Assembly: GCA_963752565.1 (NCBI GenBank)
Contig: CAVVZC010000014.1
Location: 12,989 to 76,988 of the forward strand
Source: UBA11574 sp963752565
GTDB taxonomy: Bacteria; Desulfobacterota; Desulfobacteria; Desulfobacterales; UBA11574
Direction: 5' to 3'
Length of the DNA stretch: 64,000 nt
Shown: positions 8,144 to 16,305 of the stretch, one piece after another
Position numbering within the stretch: position 1 is the first letter of the stretch
Layout: the number at the start of each line of letters is the position of its first letter
Notes under the pieces: model-generated
The model's input: the letters and a program-made list of their open reading frames with translations, nothing else
The model's database searches: none
Told to the model about the DNA's origin: nothing
Translations under genes and position numbers: made by a program

Positions 8144-8947
8144 TTATTTTATCTTATTTAAGAGCTTAGGGTTTGTGACAAGTTTTCTGACGCCGTGCGC
8201 ATGATTTTCTCCAAAAACATTATTTTTACACCACTCGCTTAGACTGTTGATGTCAATTTTAGCGCACTTTGGCCGAACGCTCCACGTTCCTTGAAAAGGG
8301 GAACATTCCTGTTCAGTATACTTTGGACCCGTTGTTGATCCCGCATACGCGACTGGTGTACCGGTGTTAGTTGGAAGCGCTTTGGCCTGATGATATCCGT
8401 TCACTATATCGCCGCCATAAACGAAGTCCATAAAATTGAGAGCTGATGAGTCATTAACTACGTCAAAAACCTGGGTTTCTACACGCAGATTGGGATTGAC
8501 ACAACTGTCAGAAAAACAAGAACCTAAACCTTTTCCGGGTTTCACTTCACAGGATGTATATACCCAGTATACCTCAATGGTATCACCTGGTTTTATATCT
8601 TTACAAAAGTTTGTTTTGGGTTCTTGTAGCTCTGACTTTGTCAGTGACGTACTATCATTGCATTTATAACCACCGCCAAGGCCGTTGACACCATCACCAG
8701 CATAGATTGAAAAATCTTTCGCCTTGTGTTCTGCATTAACGTGGAAATGAAGATCACATAGATTCAATTCCGTATAATTAGGAGCCAATGAAAAGTTAGA
8801 CTTATTCTCTCCAGTACGATTGTCTATATCTCGCGGCGCTTGAGGCCCATAACCCTTGCAAACATCATCGGCTTTAACACTTGCGGAAAACAAGACCAAA
8901 ACCAAAACCAAAACGATGCCAGTGTAAATTTTTCTACTTTTGTTCAT
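8144..8947 (-). CDS. Delta-class carbonic anhydrase, exported
   Basis: Residues 1-26 form a signal peptide ending SVKA, so the 267-residue product is exported. The mature protein begins VCKGYGPQAPRD. It has the metal-binding stretch LNLCDLHFHVNAEH (His67, His69, His74), then GDTIEVYWVYTSCEVKPGKG and LRVETQVFDVVND, which are the conserved blocks of the delta-class enzymes first described in diatoms. It interconverts CO2 and bicarbonate with a zinc (or related) ion. Eight or more cysteines suggest disulfides, fitting a periplasmic site. No bicarbonate transporter or carbon-fixation gene is nearby. The gene is a single unit between repeats D and E. Confidence 0.85.
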   Translation of the reverse strand: MNKSRKIYTGIVLVLVLVLFSASVKADDVCKGYGPQAPRDIDNRTGENKSNFSLAPNYTELNLCDLHFHVNAEHKAKDFSIYAGDGVNGLGGGYKCNDSTSLTKSELQEPKTNFCKDIKPGDTIEVYWVYTSCEVKPGKGLGSCFSDSCVNPNLRVETQVFDVVNDSSALNFMDFVYGGDIVNGYHQAKALPTNTGTPVAYAGSTTGPKYTEQECSPFQGTWSVRPKCAKIDINSLSEWCKNNVFGENHAHGVRKLVTNPKLLNKIK

Positions 8948-9164
8948 TAGTACGCCCCCTTTTTTCTTGAATAAAGAACTTTATGTGTAGCCTTCTGGAC
9001 TCAGCATGAAGTTTCCGGAGCGCTGGCCGAGCCTGTCATCTACCAGCGCCGGTCAGTTATCGTCGAGATATCAAAACGGCGATATCTTTGCCAAAGTGTT
9101 ATATGATTAATTTCAGTTAACAGAGAAGCTTGACATAGATAGTGTTGATTTTAGAAATTATGGA

Positions 9165-9260
9165 GCATCCCACATATTGTGGTTTGCCAATAATCAACAA
9201 ATTACAGATATATTGCAGAAAGCACAACTATTACGCCTTATCGGTAGACTCTATATATTG
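9165..9260. repeat. Island core repeat, copy E (degenerate)
   Basis: TGTGGTTTGCCAATAATCAAC is followed by TTACAGATATATTGCAG. A second short ATATATTGTGGTAG lies at about 9250. It has the order of the core but with more substitutions. The flanking 8948-9282 contains no gene. Confidence 0.5.
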
Positions 9261-9282
9261 TGGTAGCCAGAAAAAAGAAAAG

Positions 9283-9316
9283 CGCGGATTATTTGGATTC
9301 CACGCTTTTCCTTTAT
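9283..9316 (-). terminator. Rho-independent terminator of the SYLF lipoprotein gene
   Basis: On the minus strand AAAAGCGTGGA pairs with TCCGCGCTTTT (one G-T pair) and is followed by CTTTTTT, about 110 bases after the stop codon at 9423. Confidence 0.75.
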
Positions 9317-9422
9317 CGATGTTACAAAGGGACAATTTCAGTTTCGCTAACCAATTCCAGAAAGGTCGGCGTCACGGTAGGTTTCATGGAAGCATCACTT
9401 AGTATTCTTGAACCTTCGCATT

Positions 9423-10211
9423 TTATTTCCCAGTTGCAGCCTTGGCTACGCTTGTACGCAAAGCCTTTGATCCGGGGTTGCTGACAGAGCGTTTCACAAT
9501 AATATCAACGGGACTTACTGCTTTGCCATAATAAGCTTCATTCCATTTGTCCTTCGTATTAATGACAGAGCCCTCCAATGAAACACCCGCATAAGCGCCT
9601 TTCGTTCGTGAAAAGGAGATAATGTCAGCCACAATATTCGATTTAGCACCTGCACCCACCGGTCCAACAGATATGGAAGTATCACCCCCGAGTTTGAAAG
9701 AAGAGGTAAACAGTGCATCCACAGCCTTCTGGGTTCTCACCATCATAATAACTTCCGCTGCCTCGGCACCGATCTGAAGTCCAAAGGTTCCAGAACCGAG
9801 GGTGTAAAACGCCGGTTGGCTCCATTGTCCAGTTTTATCGTTTTTGACAATGAGCACGCCACTGCCTCCGGAACCCCCAATAACAAATCCCGCCTTAAGC
9901 AGACTCGGAATGATGATCAGTCCTTTGGCCTGGTTCAGGTTTTGCTTTAACCATGACTGGTTTTTATCTGCCATGAAGCTTTCAAACGTTACACGCGCCT
10001 TGTCCACAAGCCCTTGCTGTTCAGTTGCCATCACAGTAGTTTCTTCGGGCTTCTCTTTTGCCATTTCAGCAGTTTCTTCGGCTTTCTCTTTTGCCATCTC
10101 AGTAGCTTTTTCAGTTTCACTGACAGTAGCTTTTTCAGTTTTATCGCCCTGCCCACACGCAACGAAAAGCAATAGGCAGACTATACTCAATAAAAGTGTA
10201 ACATGTTTCAT
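9423..10211 (-). CDS. SYLF-domain (Ysc84-type) lipoprotein
   Basis: The start is taken at 10211, where AAGGAGGAAG precedes the ATG; an upstream in-frame start at 10295 lacks such a site. Residues 14-19 (LFVAC) are a lipobox. A low-complexity linker of EKATE/MAKEK-like repeats (about 25-65) leads to the SYLF domain (about 75-262), with AKGLIIIPSLLKAGFVIGGSGG and GLQIGAEAAEVIMMV, typical of lipid-binding Ysc84/DUF500 proteins. It would be anchored in an envelope membrane with the SYLF domain in the periplasm. The linker repeats vary easily and may act as a flexible stalk. It stands alone, followed by its own terminator. Confidence 0.88.
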   Translation of the reverse strand: MKHVTLLLSIVCLLLFVACGQGDKTEKATVSETEKATEMAKEKAEETAEMAKEKPEETTVMATEQQGLVDKARVTFESFMADKNQSWLKQNLNQAKGLIIIPSLLKAGFVIGGSGGSGVLIVKNDKTGQWSQPAFYTLGSGTFGLQIGAEAAEVIMMVRTQKAVDALFTSSFKLGGDTSISVGPVGAGAKSNIVADIISFSRTKGAYAGVSLEGSVINTKDKWNEAYYGKAVSPVDIIVKRSVSNPGSKALRTSVAKAATGK

Positions 10212-10534
10212 AATTCTTCCTCCTTGATCAAATTTAAAATAATTTGCCTGTCCATAAATACGGACGTTTTGGAATTTGCAACCTGCTTTTTTCATTGGTT
10301 TAATTCTCTATGTAAAATATTAGTAAGTTAAATTAATACAAACAATGTAACTTTATCCCTATAGATTAAAGTAAAATTTGGCTGTCACAATTTTTAATTA
10401 GCTTAAAATAACAATCTATCTGGGAATGTAAACGAGGTATCTTAAATAAAAAAACTTTAGTTTGATTCAATATGTTGGGGTTGTGAAATCGTCTGAAAAT
10501 GAAAGTTTACGTGCAAATTTTAAAATCCCTAAAA

Positions 10535-10573
10535 TTGAAGATTTATAACCGAAGTCAAATTACAGATTTCTTG
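10535..10573. repeat. Island core repeat, copy F, left half (split by IS)
   Basis: AAAATTGAAGATTTATAACC and CAGATTTCTTG match the leader and first part of the core. The element is interrupted after CTTG by the insertion sequence and resumes at 12195 with CCATAAATACAGG. The 10212-10534 gap holds only A/T-rich sequence. Confidence 0.8.
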
Positions 10574-10672
10574 ATAATCATCTAAAAGGCACCTCCCAAT
10601 CGCAAAAAAGGATGCGATTTGTTATAGGTGGTTAAGCGATATTAACAACCCTTTAACAAAAGGAGGTGCTCA

Positions 10673-11692
10673 ATGGAACTATACGCTGGATTAGATCTTC
10701 ATTCAAGAAATACTTACATCGGTATTATGGACAACGCATTCAATCGCGTATTCAAAAAAAGAGTTCCGAATCATCTTGAACACATTTTACAAACATTAGA
10801 CCCTTTTCGGGATCAAATTAAAGGTTTTGTGGTTGAGTCCACCTACAACTGGTACTGGCTGGTAGACGGCCTTATGGATGCAGGATATTCATCTGCTCAT
10901 TTGGCCAATCCAGCTGCCATTAAACAGTATGAAGGATTAAAGTATAGTGACGATCAACATGATGCATTCTTTCTGGCTCAACTTTTAATTTTAGGTATTT
11001 TACCCCAAGGATATATCTATCCCAAAAAGGATCGTCCGGTGCGTGATCTGGCCCGTAAACGGATGTTCTTAGTCCGGCACAAGACGGCCCATATTTTAAG
11101 CTTACAATCGTTAATTCAGCGATGTTGTGCCATGAAAGTCAGGGCCAATGACATGAGACATTTGACTGTCAAAGAATTAGAAATGTGGTTGGAAGAAGAG
11201 TATCTGGTTCTTTCCGCCCAGGCCAATTTAGACAGTATCAATTTTCTCAAACAGAAGATTCAAGGATTAGAAAAAGCAATTAAAAAGAAAGTCAAGCTCA
11301 AGAAGGCGTTTCATAACTTAAAGACGGTTCCGGGCATCGGCGATATCTTAGCACTGACCATTATGTTGGAGGTCGGTGATATCAACCGTTTTTCCAAAGT
11401 CGGTAATTTCACATCCTATTGCCGATGTGTACCTTCCCGGCGACTGTCTGATGGCAAAAGTAAAGGGCATGGCAATCGTAAAAACGGTAATCGGTATTTG
11501 AGCTGGGCATTCACCGAAGCTGTCCATTTGGGTCGTAGATACAACGAACAATTCAGAAGATACTACAACCGGAAAGTTGCTCAGGCAAATACAAGTCTTG
11601 CAACGAAAGCACTCGGCAATAAACTGGCTCGTATCTGTTATTACATCATGAGAGATCAGGTGCCTTTCCGTGAGGAACTGTTCTGTCAATAA
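10673..11692 (+). CDS. IS110-family transposase (DEDD recombinase), copy 1
   Basis: The N-terminal DEDD domain starts AGLDLHSRNTYIG with the first Asp, and YSDDQHDAFFLAQL carries the later acidic pair. The C-terminal Transposase_20 domain (about 205-300) has LKTVPGIGDILALTIMLEVG, a helix-hairpin-helix, with the catalytic-serine region in SYCRCVPSRRLSDGKSKG. 339 residues is normal. AAAGGAGG lies just upstream of the ATG. It mobilises its own element by site-specific recombination guided, in this family, by an element-encoded RNA. It differs from copy 2 at only a handful of residues (for example FSKV/FPKV, GHGN/GSGN). Confidence 0.95.
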   Translation: MELYAGLDLHSRNTYIGIMDNAFNRVFKKRVPNHLEHILQTLDPFRDQIKGFVVESTYNWYWLVDGLMDAGYSSAHLANPAAIKQYEGLKYSDDQHDAFFLAQLLILGILPQGYIYPKKDRPVRDLARKRMFLVRHKTAHILSLQSLIQRCCAMKVRANDMRHLTVKELEMWLEEEYLVLSAQANLDSINFLKQKIQGLEKAIKKKVKLKKAFHNLKTVPGIGDILALTIMLEVGDINRFSKVGNFTSYCRCVPSRRLSDGKSKGHGNRKNGNRYLSWAFTEAVHLGRRYNEQFRRYYNRKVAQANTSLATKALGNKLARICYYIMRDQVPFREELFCQ

Positions 11693-11898
11693 TCTGGGGA
11701 CTGCAACGGTGATCCTTTGATTATGGTGGCTAAAAACCCTTTTTCTTGGTTGGCACGCCGTTGCACTCCCTTAAACAAAAATCCAGGCGGATGTCCTTTT
11801 TTGTGATCTGCCCTTGTCATGAGCCCGCAATGGTTGGCCCTCTTGGAGCCCTTTATTTTGTCACAACCCATTGGACATGACAAGGTACCGATGTTTTT

Positions 11899-12012
11899 CT
11901 GGGGTCCGCTTTCCGGACCAGGGGTCGTTAGAAAAACAAGGGAGGTTGCTTCGCTACGAGACAATGAAGGTCTCTCCGCTACGCAACCTCCGATTCTATT
12001 TTTTCTTAAATG
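11899..12012 (+). ncRNA. Candidate guide (bridge/seek) RNA region in IS right end, copy 1
   Basis: Two stem-loops follow the transposase. GGTCCG/CGGACC is at 11903-11919. A long one has GGAGGTTGC (11941-11949) pairing with GCAACCTCC (11983-11991) around an inner GAGAC (11958-11962)/GTCTC (11970-11974), closed outside by A-rich/T-rich arms. The second IS copy has GAGAT/ATCTC in the inner stem: both sides changed, pairing kept. A guide role is inferred from IS110 biology. Confidence 0.55.
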
Positions 12013-12194
12013 ACCTTGATCCTGATGGGTGCCTGGTAGCAGATCAGTTAAGGACTTGCACCAAAACAATTGAAAGCACGGGAGCAGATAACAAAAAGGG
12101 TCTCATTCCAAACTGGAGACTGACCCTGCAAAAAAAGACATCATTTTTTGCGATGGAGGGGTGTTTTTTCTTGACAGGGGCCTTTTAATGGGTG

Positions 12195-12250
12195 CCATAA
12201 ATACAGGTTCAGGCATCTTAATTTTCGTTACATATATCGTATATTTTATT
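12195..12250. repeat. Island core repeat, copy F, right half
   Basis: CCATAAATACAGGTTCAGGC and TTACATATATCGTAT continue the core broken by the IS. The 3' end abuts the stop of the response regulator. Confidence 0.8.
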
Positions 12251-12252
12251 TT

Positions 12253-12615
12253 TCAGATATCGGCGTTTAAAATTTCTGCTAAATTCGATTTGATAATTGG
12301 TTTTTGATAAATCCCATCGAAGCCCGCATCTTCTAATTCATTCATGTCAAAATTATAAACCCAGCCGGACAATGCATATATCTTTAAATCAGGTTTTAAG
12401 ATTTTCACCCTACGGCAAAAATCTAAGCCATTTAACCAGGGCATCCTCAGATCTGTAATTACCAATGAAAAGTGTTCTTCATATCTCAAGATATGTTCGG
12501 CCTCTTCTGCACTGTCAGTCGTAACAACTATATGACCAAGTTTCCCCAACAATTTTCTCATTAATTTCAGATGGGTTAAATCATCATCAACAACAAGGAT
12601 TTTTTTAATGCTCAT
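12253..12615 (-). CDS. Single-domain response regulator (CheY-like)
   Basis: The 120-residue protein is one receiver domain. Asp10-12 form the acidic pocket, Asp55 (VITDLRMPW) is the phosphoacceptor, Ser83 and Lys105 (YQKP) complete the active site. There is no output domain, so it acts by protein contact or in a phosphorelay. No kinase is adjacent; the nearest is the hybrid kinase at 19193-22879, and pairing them would be a guess. It stands alone between core repeats F and G, with a long degenerate upstream segment shared with two other island genes. Confidence 0.92.
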   Translation of the reverse strand: MSIKKILVVDDDLTHLKLMRKLLGKLGHIVVTTDSAEEAEHILRYEEHFSLVITDLRMPWLNGLDFCRRVKILKPDLKIYALSGWVYNFDMNELEDAGFDGIYQKPIIKSNLAEILNADI

Positions 12616-12659
12616 ATCAACAATTCACAAAGGGAGTTCAATGAATGAATACAAACTCT

Positions 12660-13003
12660 GAGGAGTTTCTACATCACAATAACCACCTGAATAGAGGTTA
12701 AAAAGTTGAAATAAAAAAAAGAAAGTAAGCGACAATTAGAGAATGTGCTCTGCAGATTCTGTAATGTTAAACAATGGAAATTGAATCAAAACATAATACG
12801 AAATTCAGAAGATAAAATATCTTAATTCGATAAATTAGAAATTAGCTTTTGTCAACAAAATAATTATAATATCGATAGGTTGTGGCACTCTGTAGTATTG
12901 ATGAATGGGGGTTTTTTCGATGGGTTGGGGAAATGTTTAATTGTTAAGATATCTTGCCAATCTCTAAACCATTCACAACAACAATTAAGATACAGATATC
13001 ATA
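12660..13003. repeat. Island core repeat, copy G (type II), with long upstream segment
   Basis: The core is GATATCTTGCCA (12948) to GATATCATAT (ends 13003) with CCATTCACAACAACA inside. The 12660-12947 part resembles 28940-29227 and 30955-31241 in order: ACCTCCTGAATAGAGG-like block, AAGATAAAATATCTTAATTC-like block, TTGTGGCAC. The remainder to 13306 holds no gene. Confidence 0.6.
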
Positions 13004-13306
13004 TGTAGCTGTTGCCAAGTCAAGCAAATATTGTTTTAACCGTTGTCGAATATCTTTGTCCGATAACAGTTAAGGTATGCTGGAGTATGTTGAAGTTTGT
13101 GGGCCACCTTGAAATCAAAATTCACAAGGAAGTATGAAAGGTTGAAACATACCTCCCGACCCATTACGGAAATCAGCTTCTTTGTTCGGGGTTTACAAAA
13201 CAGACAGGAAAAATATTATCTATATCCTGGATGGGGTGCTTCATACTAATGCTGATGGTTTCTTTAATAATATAAGACTATTACTATATTAGCCTACAGC
13301 TCCATG

Positions 13307-13876
13307 TCACTTAATGTCTTTCCCGATTGACCATGCATCCCCAATCTTTTCCCCAATGCCGTGATAAGTTTTGGATGAAAGCGCAAATATAATCGGTTTG
13401 ACTTTTTCTATATCAATATTTCCATTTGCATCCATTACGCCCACATCAACTTTGACATCAAGAATTTCACCAATGAATTGAGTATGTAGTCCTATTTCAA
13501 ATGTATGAAGGAGTTTGCATTCTAAAATAAGAGGGAATTCTTTGACATATGGTGCTTTTACCAAATCACTTTCTATAGGTGTAAGGCCAGTTGCGGAAAA
13601 TTTGTCCTTTGTTTTGCCTGATGCCATTCCAAAATAATCAGACTCCCTAACATACTTTTCAGAGGGAATATTTATAGTATAAGCTTTGTTTTCCACAATA
13701 TTCCCATAGCTATATGTTGCTTTTCTCAGTGATACCGTAACACATGGAGGTTTAGAGCTGCAAATTCCTCCCCAAGCGGCGGTCATAACATTTGGTTTTC
13801 CTGATTTGTCATATGTCCCCACGATAAGGATAGGGGCAGGATAGACTATTGTCTCCGCACCAATGGACTTTTTCAT
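13307..13876 (-). CDS. Flavin reductase-like, FMN-binding split-barrel protein
   Basis: The start at 13876 follows GGAGGTTAATT; a longer frame from 13906 has no such site. The 189 residues match the flavin-reductase-like split barrel: PAPILIVGTYDKSGKPNVMTAAWGG at the start, then CVTVSLRKATYSYGNI and KFSATGLTP, with GLHTQFIGEILDV near the end. Such proteins bind FMN and either reduce flavins with NAD(P)H or act as electron carriers. Cytoplasmic, alone between core repeats G and H. The exact substrate is not evident. Confidence 0.88.
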   Translation of the reverse strand: MKKSIGAETIVYPAPILIVGTYDKSGKPNVMTAAWGGICSSKPPCVTVSLRKATYSYGNIVENKAYTINIPSEKYVRESDYFGMASGKTKDKFSATGLTPIESDLVKAPYVKEFPLILECKLLHTFEIGLHTQFIGEILDVKVDVGVMDANGNIDIEKVKPIIFALSSKTYHGIGEKIGDAWSIGKDIK

Positions 13877-13944
13877 AATTAACCTCCATAAGAAATTAAT
13901 ATTCAACGTATTGCTTTATGGCATTTTATCAGTATAACTTGAAC

Positions 13945-14015
13945 TGTAGATATCTGGCCAGTACATGCACCATTCACAACAACCATTGATATACAGATAT
14001 CATATTTTTATGGTG
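13945..14015. repeat. Island core repeat, copy H (type II)
   Basis: GATATCTGGCCA (13949) and CAGATATCATATTTTTATGG (from 13993) flank CCATTCACAACAACCATTG. It is very close to copies A and G. It lies just downstream (left) of the flavin reductase on the plus-strand map's far side, between that gene and the regulator at 14041. Confidence 0.75.
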
Positions 14016-14040
14016 TCAGGTTAAGAGGATGAGAATTTTT

Positions 14041-14421
14041 TTAAGGTTGGAGAAGGGGTTTAAAAACCTCACAAGACCTGCAACACTTAATTTTTTCTGC
14101 CCAGTCCTTACAATCATCACCACAGCAAATGGTTCCGTTAACAAACCAGCAAAGATCACCTGCCTGAAATTCCCAGGCCGGGCATTGTAACTTGACCCCA
14201 GGGGAACATTCTTTTATCACCCAGCACGACTTTCGGCTTTTTGGATTTCCATCCATTCTGGATATCAGGAAAAACATCTGCCGTTCCACATGTGCCGGTA
14301 TGTTTCGCCAAACTTGCTCATAGCTGTGAACAGCTTTTACAGATAAACCTAAAAGTTGGGCAATTTCTTTCTGTGTTCTGTTTAGCTTCTTACGTAATTT
14401 TTTAAATTCTTTACTGTCCAT
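14041..14421 (-). CDS. HTH regulator with Cys-rich two-CW domain
   Basis: Residues 4-45 form an XRE-like helix-turn-helix (RTQKEIAQLLGLSVKAVHSYEQ). Residues 64-122 form a two-CW-type cysteine-rich domain: SCWVIKECSPG, CPAW, DLCWFVNGTICCG and CCRSCEVF, with at least ten cysteines able to bind metal or an iron-sulfur cluster. It may therefore be a DNA-binding protein that senses metal or redox state; the domain pairing is visible, the signal is inferred. It is followed at a distance by the second copy of the duplicated HTH module. No obvious target gene adjoins. Confidence 0.85.
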   Translation of the reverse strand: MDSKEFKKLRKKLNRTQKEIAQLLGLSVKAVHSYEQVWRNIPAHVERQMFFLISRMDGNPKSRKSCWVIKECSPGVKLQCPAWEFQAGDLCWFVNGTICCGDDCKDWAEKIKCCRSCEVFKPLLQP

Positions 14422-14755
14422 GTTGGATTACAACACCTTATAGTTAAAAAATTAAACAATATCCCTTGCTACTACATTGTAATATTTTAATCAAGCGATG
14501 AAAACACAAAACCCCACCTCTATGAGAAATGGGGTCTTGATAATTAGTCCATGGCAACCTCTCGGTTACAGGTTATTTTTACGGGCTTCTTTTTATATAG
14601 CTCTATTAAATTACAACAAAGCGAAATGCAATAAAAAACCCCTGTCAGAATTATTTACAGGGGGAGGTATAGGCCGGAAAAAGAACGGGCTGCCTAATAC
14701 GGAGTTATGGCAGAGGCAGCCCTAACCACAACATTACCTATAGGGGGTAAAAGTC

Positions 14756-14830
14756 ATGGCTAAATCTCAGATATCATCAAAAGACACACCGAGGCAAGAA
14801 CCTATCAAGAAGTTTCCTGTAGGCCGATGA
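14756..14830 (+). CDS. Possible 24-aa micro-ORF, copy 2
   Basis: The same frame and GGGGGT ribosome-binding site as 2426-2500, with one conservative change (Ile to Val). Keeping the frame while the module diverged elsewhere is weak support for translation. Confidence 0.35.
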   Translation: MAKSQISSKDTPRQEPIKKFPVGR

Positions 14831-14898
14831 GAGGGAAAACCATCAACCAGCTCCAGGATGAGCTTTCAGGTTTGTCTTGGGAAATAAAAAACCCCTAA
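14827..14898 (+). CDS. Possible 23-aa micro-ORF, copy 2
   Basis: Overlaps the previous micro-ORF by ATGA and is identical in sequence to 2497-2568. Function unknown. Confidence 0.33.
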   Translation: MRGKTINQLQDELSGLSWEIKNP

Positions 14899-14951
14899 CG
14901 AAATAACTGGCAGGGGTTATGCTCTTTGACAATTTGCTATAACTCTTTAAC

Positions 14952-15152
14952 TTAATGAAAAACTATGTTCCTATCTGATAATTTTAAACCTAAGGCTAAA
15001 ACAATCTTTCGTTTTGTTTCCATCCTGCATGGCTTGCCCCGCTCTATTCGTGTGATGGTGAGGGGTGAAATGTCGGCCTTTCTGGAAAGCTCGGCCTTGC
15101 TTATCAAAAGATTTTCTCTAATTTCTTTTAAGGAATTTTTGATCATTATCAT
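14952..15152 (-). CDS. XRE-family helix-turn-helix regulator, 66 aa, copy 2
   Basis: A paralogue of 2622-2822, with changes clustered in the first HTH helix (AELSRKAD instead of AELARRAD). All else is identical, so the two may compete for the same sites. In this copy a 26-residue membrane peptide gene lies 36 bases upstream on the same strand, suggesting a two-gene unit, and a terminator hairpin follows at about 14890-14918. Confidence 0.85.
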   Translation of the reverse strand: MIMIKNSLKEIRENLLISKAELSRKADISPLTITRIERGKPCRMETKRKIVLALGLKLSDRNIVFH

Positions 15153-15188
15153 TAATCCGTATGGTTGCCCTATTAAAAGGGAATCGTA

Positions 15189-15269
15189 TTAAAAGATAAA
15201 ATAAAAGAGAGTGATTAAAAAAAATATGGACATAATTAAAACAATAAAATCTACTGTGGAATCTCCCAT
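15189..15269 (-). CDS. 26-aa single-membrane-helix peptide
   Basis: ATG at 15269 is preceded by AAGGAGGTCATC, an excellent ribosome-binding site. The product starts MGDSTVDF and continues as one hydrophobic helix (about residues 7-26) ending FYFIF. Small membrane peptides of this kind include type I toxins and regulators of membrane complexes. Here the next gene on the strand is a short HTH regulator, which would suit a toxin/regulator pair, but this is only inference. Its counterpart is missing upstream of the first HTH copy. Confidence 0.6.
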   Translation of the reverse strand: MGDSTVDFIVLIMSIFFLITLFYFIF

Positions 15270-15326
15270 GATGACCTCCTTACTATTTAGAAATGCAAAA
15301 ACCATGCAAAACCGATTAATTGCGCC

Positions 15327-15361
15327 ACCATCTAATTCTATAGTACATTAAATTAGATGGT
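15327..15361. promoter_or_regulatory. Perfect 11-bp inverted repeat upstream of the membrane peptide
   Basis: ACCATCTAATT (15327-15337) and AATTAGATGGT (15351-15361) flank 13 bases, about 60 bp upstream of the peptide gene. It could be an operator or a hairpin. The rest of 15270-15601 has no gene; AAAAACCATGC and TTTACATAAT motifs recur from near 3110 and 24720. Confidence 0.45.
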
Positions 15362-15601
15362 TAAATCATTTGAGGGGTCTGAATGGGGATGCTGACCCAT
15401 AACAAAGCACCTGAATTTATGAGGTATACTCCATAATATTTATGAAGAGTTTTACATAATTATAAGCTCACGAGATAGGCACTTACGGTTGAAAAGGAGA
15501 TCGAGGAAGATTGACACTAACCGAACAGGATGAGGTTTCGGGCTTGTCTTGGAGGGATATAAAAAAAACCGCCAGGATAACTGCTAGGGGGTTGCTCTTT
15601 T

Positions 15602-15877
15602 CTATGAAATCTTTAGGGTGCTTCTCCAAAAGGTGATTATATATTTGGATCTGCACCTATTGCAACGATAATATTTTGTGCCTGGTATAAAACGCATCCA
15701 CCATTTCCGATAGATTCGTTCATGCCTGACATCTTCGCATCTGGGACATTTTATTTGAAAGTCTTTTATATCGGGGTAATCGTCTTCACTGGCCCTGTAA
15801 AGCACTGTGCATACACACAGCTCCAAAATGCCTGCTATTACTGCAATGACAAATAATAGGCTAGCTACTACTTCCAT
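15602..15877 (-). CDS. Small membrane protein with zinc-ribbon tail
   Basis: The start at 15877 follows AGAGGAAAGTGATT. A GTG two codons upstream is the alternative. One N-terminal membrane helix (about 4-25) is followed by CPRC (about residue 45) and CNRC (about 73), a four-cysteine zinc-ribbon pattern, in a 91-residue protein. It would be anchored with the metal site most likely in the cytoplasm. No family name is recognised. It stands alone among repeats. Confidence 0.65.
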   Translation of the reverse strand: MEVVASLLFVIAVIAGILELCVCTVLYRASEDDYPDIKDFQIKCPRCEDVRHERIYRKWWMRFIPGTKYYRCNRCRSKYIITFWRSTLKIS

Positions 15878-16202
15878 AATCACTTTCCTCTTTTAATATG
15901 ATTTGAATCAATAGTTTTTGAATGGAGAATAGATTGTTTAAATAAACTGAAAGTTTTCCCAGCCTGCAGAGCTTTTTATCACATCCCTTCTGATATTTTC
16001 GATTTTTGAGGTCCAATCATCTTAAAAATACTGATACCATATTCCAGATTTAGCCTTTCCGTCAGCCGATTTCTCGGGTTTTGGCTTTTTCTTGGATGGA
16101 TAAATATACTTATCCATATTTACTGTAATTTGAAGTTTTTGAATCTTCAAGGGGGGTTTTGATGGGGAGATTATGGGTACTCATACTAATCCCTGACTTT
16201 GT

Positions 16203-16260
16203 GTTATTTTGCCAATAGCAAAACCTGAAATATTTTTATGCCTATTGCGTATATCATACA
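16203..16260. repeat. Island core repeat, degenerate copy
   Basis: TTATTTTGCCAATAGCAAAAC followed by GCGTATATCATACAG keeps the two halves of the core at the normal spacing. It lies just after (left of) the FMN-binding lipoprotein. The rest of 15878-16305 shows no gene. Confidence 0.5.
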
Positions 16261-16305
16261 GATGAAAAAATTAGACTCTTGAATAACCAGTTCTCCCTGT
16301 CTCTT

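Larger units (their letters stand above)
10574..12194 (+). mobile_element. IS110-family insertion sequence, copy 1 (1621 bp)
   Basis: Ends were set by comparison with the second copy (17383-19003, also 1621 bp) and by the interrupted core repeat. The left end is ATAATCATC followed by TAAAAGGCACCTCCCAA. The right end is TTGACAGGGGCCTTTTA followed by ATGGGTG. The blocks are subterminal inverted repeats, as in the IS1111 branch of IS110. No target duplication is visible. The non-coding right end is about 500 bp and carries conserved stem-loops. Confidence 0.92.
14501..15187. repeat. Copy 2 of the duplicated HTH module
   Basis: Nearly identical to 2172-2857, with a one-base insertion in the first hairpin and about 25 scattered substitutions. 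It ends at GAATCGT, after which this copy runs directly into the 26-codon membrane peptide gene. It has its own hairpins at about 14638-14666, 14687-14722 and 14890-14918. Confidence 0.92.
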
